64,000 nt of DNA from Agelaius tricolor (lineage: Eukaryota > Chordata > Aves > Passeriformes > Icteridae). Location: positions 50,597,381 to 50,661,380 of the forward strand of contig JALJCS010000001.1 of the NCBI GenBank assembly GCA_023055355.1, read 5' to 3'. The number at the start of each line of letters is the position of its first letter. Position 1 is the first letter of the stretch. The notes beneath the pieces are model-generated. The model saw nothing but the letters and a program-made list of their open reading frames with translations. It was not told the DNA's origin and searched no databases. The position numbers were made by a program, and so were the translations under genes. Shown here in pieces: positions 40,001-52,000 of the stretch.

Positions 40001-43000
40001 GCAGCTTGTTTTTCTCTGGGTAGTGGTTGTGTTTGACTTATGGAAGATAACCAAATAGATGAAAACCAGTTCATCTAAGCTGGATCTAGCATAGACTGAA
40101 ATATTTCTTGGAAAGGAAAATGCTCAGAAATAGCTAAATATTGCCTCAATTTCCATTCTCACACAGGACACTTTCCATAGAAGACTTCCAGACGGTCGCT
40201 GGATTTCTTTCCCTTTCAGCTACTCTGCTTTTTTAATTTGGTGATGCAGATCCAAGCACTTCACCTTCAAAACAGGGTTACTGTTATTAAATGCACAATT
40301 CCATCTGTCCAAGACAAGCCCAACATTTGTTGACTTGCAGACCATATCCAGTGCTGTGCTAGAACTAGATTATCCCAAGTGAAGTACAAATCCTTGGTGG
40401 TTACTGGCCCAGCTGTTGAGAGCAGTGCCACCTGCTACTCATAGGTAGCAACCACATTTCTGAGAAGTGTCCTGGGAGCTCTGATTGGGTCAAGAGGTGA
40501 AGTGGATGAACTGTTTTATCTAATATTTATCCACCTTACACTGAAATGGTTCATGTCCCACTGCAGCTTATTGAATCATTTGAATCATTATTATTTGTTG
40601 TGAGGTAAAACCAGACAAAACAGAATGCACCTTCCATCCAGTAATGATGTGAATTTGAATATGGAAGTTGTAAATGTACTTGAGACTTGAGGATTTTAAA
40701 TAATTTGAAGAACTACCTTAGTGCATTTATTTTTGTGAGTCAGCAGAGCTGAAAAATCAGCAGCAAAGGGTGGAGTTAAGTTATCCTCTGTGAAAGCAGG
40801 GGCCAGCATTAGAATATGCTGTCAGGGAAGCTTGTTCCAACTACACCGTGGAAAGTAATTGCTTAATAGCCGAAATGAGTAGTTATGAGAGAAAGTGAGT
40901 TTTTAGTTTATTTAATTTTACTTGTTTGAAGATTTGGATGGTAAAAAAGAGTGCCATAGAACCTAGAAAAGATGGTAACCAGGAGTATTTTATGACATAT
41001 ATTTCTTAGGAGAGCTAGATATAATAAAAAAACATTTATTGTTAGTCAAAATCTCAAAGTCACCTGTGAAGAGAGATGGCATTTACAATGAGAAATGGCT
41101 AGCAATTGGAAACTGTAGATCTTTGAATAAAATTGGATTAGCAATAAGAAATCAAGTCTGAATTATGGCTTTTAAAGTGGTAGACTCCTAGTGATGGTAG
41201 ATGTATGTGGATGTTGTTACAACTTTTCTTTTTCCTCCATTTTGGCCCATCTTTGCTTTTTCAGATACTTTTCTTAGCCTGTATGTACCTTTAATGTCTG
41301 ACTGAGAGGCTACATTTAGTTTTTATTCTGGTAAATGGTATTGTTGGGAGGTTTTGCTGTGCTTCAGTGGTACAGTTTTTCAGCTGACTAGGATACAATC
41401 TGCAAATCCAAGTCTATTCTGTGAAATTTTGGCTAACTACAGCCTGAAACTTGTATTCTAATGCTCCTTCTAAACTATGCTCTTATGTCATTTACAGGCA
41501 TATAGTGTTGACTGGAGCCAAACTAGAGGAGAGCAGCTAGTGGTGTCTGGCTCATGGGATCAAACAGCCAAGCTGGTATGTTGGTTTTCTGTTGAAGGTG
41601 AAAAGTGTGATTTCTTTTGGATCTCATAGTCCTTTGTGTTAAGAAACAACATGGATTCTCTTTTCCTGTTTATTTTTACGCTGCAGCTGAAATTCTGCTT
41701 TAATTGAGAGGTTGCTTAAACTCTGAGATGATAGCAGTTTAAGCTTACAAATGCCTTTTTTTAAAAACATTCATCTAATCCTTTCTGTTTGTATAAAGCA
41801 GGGGTTTTTTCAATGTATGAAACCTTTCATTTCTTATTGAATGTATATCTCAATAGTCTTCTTTTTTTCCTTTATTCAGTGGGATCCAGCTATGGGGAAG
41901 TCATTATGCACTTTTAAAGGCCATGAAGCAGTCATTTACAGCACTATATGGTCTCCACACATCCCAGGTTGTTTTGCATCTGCCTCAGGTAAGCATGATG
42001 GTAAAGAGGTTCTCACAACAAAAAACCCAAAAGCTGCCTTCTCTGTTAGTGGATCAGTTCAGCACTTTTTCCAGCAGATGGTAGTGTGTGTCATATACAC
42101 TTGTTCTATAAAAATGGAACAAGGAAAGGTAAATGTATTGCTGCAGCTGGATTTGTAGGTTCTGTTACAGTCAGTAGATCATCCTCTTGGCCATTTAAAT
42201 GGGGCTCAGGAGTTTTCTAGCAGTGACCTTGTGGCAGTTTTTTCTGTTATTTTATGTGTCTCTCTTCCATTCCTCTCACTCTTGTTATTGACCACTAAAT
42301 CATGTTATATACTTTATTTTGTGTTTTGGCTTATGTTTTTGTTCAAATTATCTCAAGTGTTGGTAGACTATTAACTCTGTGAGAAATGTAGTCAGTTCCC
42401 ACTGAGCTTTTTTAAGCAATTCTGTAGATCTCTGTGCCTTGTTCAATCAATTTTTGTTCTCTGCTTTGGCAAGGGCTGTGGGTCTTGCTGGTAAATACAA
42501 TCAAAATTGAGTTGGGTGTACACAGTGGCAGAGAGAGGTGAGGTGGTAGTGTTTTCCAAACACTGCTCCTGCTTCAGAGGCACAAGGAGAGCTCTGCAGT
42601 GAAACCTGGGGCCCAGCTGATGATTAACTGGGAGAGAGGTGCTGTGAGCCACAGAGTTTGCCTGGGAATTAAAAGGGCCATAAGGAACTGTCTTAATACA
42701 AATATTGATAGATTAACTCTGTGGCCTAAATTTCTCAGATTTCATATCTGTTGTACTTCTGTACTGATTTTAATAGAAATTCTTTGGCTCTAATATTGAG
42801 AGGGTAAACATAACTATGTTTCCCTGTTACTGAAGTTGGAGAGACAGTATGTACACACAGATACTAGTTTTTCCTAGTCTGTGGGAAGTCAGATGAAAAA
42901 GTACATGTGGCTTTCATAAAATTTCTGTCTGGCTGTTTCCATCTGATTCTGCCTGCAGAGTTTAGCTAGAATGATGAATGAGTAACATTTATTTGTTCTA

Positions 43001-46000
43001 TATAGTAGTACTTGAAAGCCAAATGTTTGAGCATGGGTTTTTCCACATTATGTGATGATACCTGTCTAGCATGATGTGCAGAAACTTATGGATTGAGCCC
43101 TGTACACTGTATGAACAGTTCTACTGAAATGCAACTATCTATATACTACAAACAAAATAAGTACCATTTGGTCAAGGTTAAGTGCTTAAGTGTTTTTTGC
43201 AAGTTCTAAGGCATCTTCTCTTTTAGAACCCTCCTGTCCATGGTAGTCTTAGCCATACAAAATTTCTGGCATTCTAGATGAACAAAAGGGCTTTGCTGAT
43301 ACAACTAATTGCTTCATATTTGAACCTCTAGGATATGTAGCCAAACTTTCTTCTAATAGATTGGCCCTTGAACAATTTTGGGAAACATTGTTTGTTAGAT
43401 GCCGTATGTTGTGGTACCTAAATTTGGTACAACAATTGATCTGATCTTTGAGTGACTCAGTGGGTGCAGCTGTTGGAAGTTTTGACTAGAACACTACAGA
43501 GTTCCTACTCTTTTGTGAATTTTTACTTTGATGCTTGAAAGGGACTAATATGCTATTGGAGCCTAAAGCTAATTGCAGTCAGTTTTCACTCATTGATGGA
43601 AAAACAACATGCACAAAAGATACATTATGTTTGTTCTCTAAGTGTGAAGTTCTCACTCGGGTGTGAAGTAAAAATCTGCTATTGGGGGTACACTGATAGT
43701 GTAATTCTGGGTATAAAATTATTCAATTTTAGAAGAAGAAGTCTTCAAAATGATGATGAACTTTCTTACAGTTTCCAAAATAAAATGTCTGGTGTATTTC
43801 TAGATGAAATAACATAGAAATAGTGACATGCTGATGTGGAAAGGGTTTTGTGTTTGCATTGTAATTTTCCTGTGGTTTGATTGGATTGTTTTACTACATA
43901 AAATACATATTGGCAGTCATTTCTTTGGTCAGAAGGATTGTGGACAGTAGAAGGACTCATGACCCTCTAGCTCTGTGTGTAAAGGCCAGTTCTTTGTAAG
44001 AAAGGTACATCACACAGTTGGTGTTCAGAGAGTTTATTGTTCAGTGCTTAATGACATTCTACTCTGTCAGTCAAGGTATGTGATGAAAGTAAAGTGGAAC
44101 TGTTCAAGGAGGCTGGTTGTCCTCATTTAAAACTTGCTATGATCTGCATACTCTATGAGGATGACAGAAAATCATGGGACAGAAAGCTAAATTTCACTGA
44201 TGATTCATCTTCTATTGAGCTAAAGTTGGAGCTGGAGAGAAACTTGAATCTCAATGTGATAGTACTGTGTCAAATTTAGAGCTGTTCCCTTCTTTGGGAT
44301 GTGCTTGCTGGAAAGGTTGACCTGCGGTTCTGTGGTCTCTTATTTTGCAACTTTTTGTTGTCTTGAAAATTAGTAACTGAAATGCATCTGGAGGGAAAGT
44401 TTATGTACTTTTTTTTTCATCTCACTTGTGTTTCTTCACTTTTAAAAACAATAGCTTTTTTTGGATGTTGTTAAAGATTATTGAACCATTCTTTTCTTGA
44501 AGGAGTCTGTACTGCTTTGGGATTGTAGGGTGTCTGTGTCTTTTTTTTTCTCTCTTTTGCCCCACCTGTCTCCTTTCTCATTCCACCCCACGCATACCTA
44601 CTCACAACCATGTACTTACTGCTATCTTAATAATGTAGTTGCAATGCTTGAGGAACGAACTGTTTCATGTGGCAGAATCTTCAATTCTGCATGTACGAGT
44701 AAGGTAAGTTAGGTATGTTGTAAACCACAGATTGGAAAAAATGTTGCTTTTTAAATACTTTAGATTAAACTAAATGTAAGTAAAACAATGCACTCTTTTT
44801 TTTTTTTAAGTAAGCAAGGGGAAAGAAGATCAAAAAATATGTTGCATGCCACAAGCCTGCCATTTTTTGCCTTTATTTGAATCCCCATAGAATCCCGCAG
44901 AAGTTTAATTTCCATGTAACTAATTAGTTTGTGAACACTGAAAACAGAAAACCATACAGAATTGCAAACCACAGTAAAATAGCTGTTCAAAAGGATCAAC
45001 CTATGCCTGAAGCTTATATTTGATTTTGAAATATGGCTTTTTCTCAAGCTATTATGAGACTAGAAAAGGAATACAAGTGAAGAAAATGAGAAATCCAAGA
45101 TGGCAATAAAAAGCAATTGAGAAAGAATTTGATACTGGGTATAGCTTTTTTTGCTTCATTAAGTCTCCATTCTGAATACATACAAGAAAACTGAGCTTGT
45201 CTGCAGTGGACAATAAAATGCAATTGAATTGCAGAAGATATATATGTCTCATGCTTCAGTCAAATTAGGTTTTATTCAGCATCTAATAAACTTCCATTTA
45301 ACATTTACAGGGACGTGTGAGGTACTTTACCATGCTGTTGTCTTCATTCACAATCATTTGTACTACAAAACCTGAAAGTAAATGGCTTATCTTTTTTTTT
45401 TTATTGTTATTTTTTATATTGGGAGTTCATAGTAACAGAGCAAACTGTTAATTCTGGATGTGTAAATAAGTGCTGTTGTGATGTCAGTAACAATTTCTGA
45501 GCAGATAAGCAGGATGTTCAGGTGTACATGTGGCACCAAACCAGAGCCCTGGTAAATGTCTGCCTTACGCTGGAAACACACTGATGTGGAAAATGTCATT
45601 AAAGAAGTGACATGAAGCCACTAACAGCATTAACAGCAGCCTCATGGCTAAAGGGGTTTAATGAGTCATTATGTCATTTGCCTAGTTTTTTTTTATTTTT
45701 TAACCCACAGAGCAAATTGGTAAGAATCTCATAAAAAACATTAGAAATGCACACAACAGTAGTATTTAGCCAAATGTTAATCAGTTCTGCTAAATGATTC
45801 TCCATGACTGCAGAGCAATAGGCCTTGCTTAGTCCTGCGGTTTATAAAGAAAGCATCCTTTTTAGTATCAATTGGGTTTATTGTCCTTTAACAGTATAAA
45901 GTACCTAATAAATACCATTTTAACTTTATCTGCAAGTATTCTTTGATACAGATACAACACTGACAAATGAAAATACGGATGTTTTGGATTTAACAAAGCC

Positions 46001-49000
46001 CAGATTTAGAATGACTGACAGCTATTTTATTAAATACTGGGGCCTTAGTTTTAATACTGCTTTCCTTTTTAAATCAGTCTTTAAGTTTACTGATCAGGGC
46101 AGGTACATAATTTTAATAATACCTTAATTCATTAATGAGGGAAAGAAATTTTTTTGAAATCTGCCTGACAATTCTGTATTCATCAGAATAGATCAATTAA
46201 TTGTATTTGTTGCTCAAAGACTTGTTTTTCAGAATCACAGCCCAGGGCAAAAAATTTTCTTGTATCACAACAGGACATGATAATTTCTACACAGTTTTAT
46301 TATGTTGACAAAAGTGTTGGATGACTGCTTTGCTGCTTTACAAATGAGTAGCTTTGCTACTTTACAAATGAATCTGTAAATCCAGATCCCACTCTTGTAA
46401 GTCCTTGCATTGAGTGCTAGACTTTAACGTTGAAACTAAAACCCATTTTTTATCTCATATTCTGTTTTACTGCCCTGAGTTACTGAGTTGCTTTTTAAGA
46501 AGTCTCTTCTTGCTTACTGGTCTCTTGGTGATAAATGTGTGTAGTAAGGGGATTGCCAAGCTGTAGTTTCATAGATCAGGCTGGCATGTAGTCTTGGTGC
46601 ACCTTTCTGTGTTCGGTATTCAAATTGTAAAAACATCTATGATTGAACAAATTGTATTGCATGAAATAATGAGCTGGTGAAGGTGTACACTAGGTGTTCT
46701 AGTGAGAGAACATTTACTGAATTAGTGCAGCTTCTTAGTAGAGGTGTTTTTTGTGTTTCTGGATCAAAATTTAGGGTTGTCAGGTTTTTGACATCAGTTT
46801 TCTAAAGTTTCAGCTCACATTCCTGCCTCAGAAGTAGCACTGAGCAAAAGAAGGAGCCATTGGAGAGTAGGACTTGCAGACAAGTAATTCCAAAAATGCT
46901 TATGTTTGTTGAGGTTCCATAAGAATGGAAGAAATAATCTTCTGTTTGACTATGACATTGGTTTCTCATGAGTTCCAAGCACTTTTTTCTAGAGGCTTAT
47001 ATTCAATCCATTTGAATGCAGTGTGGGTCCACTTTTTGCTTCTTATGACTCCTGGTTATTTTCCTGTTCAATGTGTTAGGAGAAATGCCATAGTGAAAAA
47101 GGTTCAAGGCTTTGCAAAAAAATGGTCATTTTTGAAACCAAACCCTAAAGGGATAAAAGAATAAGATGCTTCAATTTGTACAAGTGCTTGTACAAATCAA
47201 GCATCTAGAGAGCAAGCTGACTGTGGAGTTACTGTGGCTTGGTGCAGTTCAGCCAAACTGCTGTTTATGCTAGAAGTGTTTGAAGTACAATTTACTTGCT
47301 TAGTTTGTTATGTCAGATTTATGTAGTGATGTGAGGGGAGCGTTTTCATTTGTAATCTGTTATTTCATGACTTACCAGTACATTATTGAATTCCTCCACG
47401 TCTTGTGCTCCAGTGCTGGAGTTTGACCCCAGCCAGCCACCAAGCCCCACCAGAGAGAATAGGCAGGGTAAAAATGAGAAAACTCGTGGATTGAGATAAA
47501 GACAGTTTAATAGGGAAAGCAAAAGCTGTGCATACAAGTAAACTAAAACAAGGGACTAATTCACTGCTTGACATGGGCAGGCAGGTGTTCAGCCATCTCC
47601 AGGAGAGCAGGGCCCCATCATGTGTGATGGTGACTTGTGAAGACAAACACCATCTCTCCAAATGTCCTCCCACTTCCTCCTTCCTTCCCCTACTTTATAT
47701 ACTAAGAATGATGTCATAGGTCTGGAATATGCCTTTGGTCAGTTTGGGGTCACCTGTGCCAGCTGTGTCTCCTCCCAATCTCCTGTGCATCCCCAGCCCC
47801 CTCATCAGCAGGGCAGTATGAAAAGCAGAAAAGGCCTTGGCTCTGTGTAAGCCCTGCTCAGCAATAACAAAAACTTCTCAATGTTAACCCTGTGCTCAAC
47901 ACAAATCCAGAACATAGCCCCATACCAGCCACTGTGAAGAAAATTAAACCTACCCTAGCCAAAACCAGTGCATCAAATAAGCTTTACTAAGTCATTCCCT
48001 AATGTACAGGCTGAAGTGTTTCTCAGGAAATGAGTTTATCCCTCAGTTTATACTATATGCTAATGGTAAAGTACTGTATGTAGCACATGCTATAATATAA
48101 AGCACTTTCAGGTGGTAGTATTTCATATTAAAATCTCATGTTATAAAATGGTTTAGTGTTCAGAAGAAATAATCAGTCACTTTTTTTTACAGTAAATTAA
48201 TCTGGGTTGTGTCATTTGGGTTACAGGTAGGCATCTAACCAATATTGCCATGTGCTGAAGAATGGCTTAATCATAAGTCCTAACTTTGGTCAATTTTGAA
48301 AAAAAAAATTGTCCCAGGATTTATGTATAATCCTCTTGGGCAACCCTGAAATAAAGATATCACTAGCTTTTAAAAAATAATTATTTTATTTTATTTTATT
48401 TTATTTTATTTTATTTTTTTATTCTTTTTAGAAAAATAATTAGTTGGGCTCTTTCCTAAAATAATTTAATACTCTTGTAATTTTTAGCTTGACAGCATTT
48501 TGTATATCAGACTAGAATTGACCAGTTGGAGAGTATGTTTCCACTGGTAATTATGTGTACTTGCTAGGTAAGTTGTGCTACGTGGTGATAGATTTTGTGT
48601 ATTCAGTAGTACTGCTGGATGATTTAACTGAAGCTGTTATTTGTGTCACTGTTATTTCTGTCACTTCGTGTGGAATTCCACGAGCTTTATTATTCCTGTT
48701 CTAAGTTTTCTTGTACTGTTGTATTGGTTTAACCCCCATTGACAGCTCAGCCTCACACAGCCACTCAGTCACGCACAGCCACACATCCCACAGTGGGATG
48801 AAGGGAGAATCAGAAGGGTCAAAGCTGGAAAACTCAAGGCTTGTGGTAAAGACAATTTAATAGGTGAAGCAAAAGCTGTGAATGTCAGAGCAAAACAAGG
48901 AATTCATTCACCACTTTCCATGGGCAGGCATGTGTTCTGGCGTGTCTTGGAAAGCATGATTCCATCATGCATAATGGTTACTTGGGAAGACAGGTGCCAT

Positions 49001-52000
49001 CATTCCAAACATCTCTTTCTTCCTTTTTCTTCTCCCAGCTTTGTAGGTTAAGCATGATGCCTTGTGTTATGGGGTATCCCTTTGGTCAGCTGTTCTGGCT
49101 GTGTCCCTTTCCAACTTCTTGTGCAACGCCAGCCCCGCTGCTCACAGGGCACCATGAGGAGCTGAAAAGTCCTTGTCTTAGTGTAAGCACTCCTCAGTGA
49201 CAACCAAAACATCAGTGTGTTATCGACATCATTCTCATCTTAAATCCAAATCACAGCACTGTACCAGCTACTTGGAAGAAAAATATCTCTCTTTCAGCCA
49301 AAATCAGAACAATTATCTGTGATAGAAACAATCAGCACAATCGTTTTAACACACATAAAAAGATTGGTTTTGAGAGTCATGAGATTTGGGTTCTGCTTTT
49401 AATTTTCCCACAGATTTTCTGTTTTATTCAGGCTAAATAATTTAATCTGGTTCAGTATTTAAAAATACATGTAAGTCAGCAAGTAATGTAAACTTGTAAT
49501 CATTCAGTGGCACTGCTTTAATTGTGATGGTTTTATCTTTTTACAAATGAATGTAGTGAAGTAGGGATAATGCTTTAAACTGAAAGAGGGTAGGTTTAGG
49601 TTAAGTATTAGGAAGAAATTCTATACTTGGAGGGTAATGAGGCACCAGAACAGGTTGCCCAGAGAAGCTGTGGATGCCTCATCCATAGAAGTGTTCAACA
49701 CCAGGTTGGATGGGGCTTTGAACAACCTGGTCTGTTTCCTGAAAAACATTGTACCTGTCCTAGTTAGAATTTTTTCCCCCTTCAGATAGTGTTTAAGGTT
49801 TCATGGGGTTTTATTAACCTCCCAAATACCTAGCTATTTTTTGTAGTTACTGTTATACCTCTGCAATGTTTAGAAATGATTGCTTAGCTGGTTGTTCTCA
49901 CAGGACTTTGGAGATGATGATTTATGAATTTGGGTAAAATACATCAGTGAAAATAAAAGATAGTATTAAGCCTACATGAAATTTAAATCTTGAAAATACT
50001 TTATCTTTTCACTATTAGACATTGTCATTCACATTAGCAATCTTTATCTTCTGTATAAGAATGATGTACTTGTAGATTAGCATCAATTGAAAAGTTTTGA
50101 ATAGATGAGTGTATATTGTGTAGTTTTATTGATTCGTCCAAGATTTCACAAATATTCATTAGAAAGAAAGAAAACAAGGACAATGTATAAACAATTCTGA
50201 AATCATAATAAATTATCTAATGGACCAGTAAAAATCTGTTGCCATAGAGAAACTGCTTCTTACAAAAATAGAAATATTTTAGGGGGGAAATGTTGGGTAC
50301 TTTTCTGGTTGCTTACTTTGGTATGTCAGCTGGAAGTGTCTTAATAAATATGATTGTACTAGGTGCGCTTTCCTTGTACTTTCTATTATTATTATCCTGC
50401 TTTTGCTTTATCTTGTAGAAGAAATGCATCCTCAGTATTTGAAGTTCTCATGGAAATGTGGAAATGGCAAAATTTTTAACTGCAGCTTTTGTTGAAATTA
50501 AATGTAAATATATATGTATGGATGGAAATAAGTTTGAGGTAAAAAAAAGTTTGTTAAAATGTACACTGTGTCAGGATTGCACTGGTTTTTATCAGATTTT
50601 TCCACTTAAATGGAAAAACTGGATTTTTGTTTGGCTTCAAATCAGTCTTTTCTATTCACAGAAAGGTTCACTTGCATGATGTGTTACTGTGTTGAAAACA
50701 TTTCACTGATAGTGCCAGTCAGAATTAATAACTGCTAAGTCTAGCATTTTCATATAAAAAAAAAAACCAAAACCAACAGCAACAACAACAAAAAAAACCC
50801 CCGGAAAATAACAATTTTTTCCTTTTCTCATGCATCAGCGTTTTCTATTAAAAAAGAAGTAATTGGGGCAATTTTACATTTAGAATCAAAATTGATATTG
50901 GCTGAATAACTTACTTTTCCAAATGCATTTGGCCCTCATAATGCTACTGTAGCATCTCTGTAGCAGTTCTTTCTAGTTCACCTGGATTTATATATTTATT
51001 TGCTTGGGGAAAATGATCCTGTCTGTTGTGAAATATGTGTTTCCCCTTCAAATCTATGTTATCTGATGAAATTAAAATAAAAGCCTTTTAAGAAGTCCAT
51101 TATAATATCTCAGAAAGACTTAAAACTCAAACTGAACTGTCCTCTGCAGGCAAGCAGATTAGCAAGGCTAATGGAGAGTGGATCCAGGGCATGCTACCTG
51201 TTCTTTTGCCAAAACCCTGCTGCTTGTGTTTCTTCCTCTCCATATGTTGCCCTGTTTTTATAAGCTCTGCAGCGATGTTTGAGGCTTCAGCTGGCTGCAG
51301 GGTGCCATTGTCAGGAGTGCTCTCCCTGTACTGAGCAGCAGTCTTCCTCTTGGCAGTAGGGGAGGGGAGTGAAAACAGGGAGAATTTGGGTGTTGTTCCC
51401 ACCTTACAGATGGGGGATTTATCCACCAAGAGTGCAGCATCTCTCCCAGTCCTGAGGACTGAGGACAAGCCAGACAACACCAGAGCAAGCTCCCCATGGT
51501 CTCTGTGGTCAGAAGGCTGGACTTGTCACATGTAGTGAACCAAGCTCTCCCTGCCTTATTTATTGAAACTTCCCAAATGTTTCATGGGATTTTTTTTGGG
51601 AAGTCTGCAAGGTCTGGTGGTTCATGCAATTAGGAGTATTGCTGTGACTCTAGGGATGGTTTTATTTGATCTCTAGCCAGTTTCTTGAAAAGAGCTATGA
51701 TTTTTCTTGTGCCCAGCTGTATACTTTACAGCCAGTGACCAACAGGGCACTAAAACCATCAAAGTGATTGTATATAAAGGGCATGAATACATAATTATAA
51801 GGAATTATCAATAATTTCTTCAGTAGCAGCATAAAACAATGTTGTTTTTTTTTAATTTAGGTATAGATTCCTATAGAAAGTGTTTTAATCACCTTTTAAT
51901 GATGAAATTTGTCTCTTGAATGAACACAAGCATAATAATAATAAATTCTAATTAATTTTCTCTCTCTGGAAGCTAGAGAGCGAGAGAATCCATTTTTGCT

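Noticed and set aside
41989..42158. Extension of PEX7 exon 5 past 41988
   Set aside because: A consensus donor (GTAAGC) ends the exon and exon 6 resumes in phase; similarity to PEX7 stops at the donor.
48720..49311. Retroviral coding region associated with the LTRs
   Set aside because: No gag, pol or env-like frame lies beside or between the two LTR copies.
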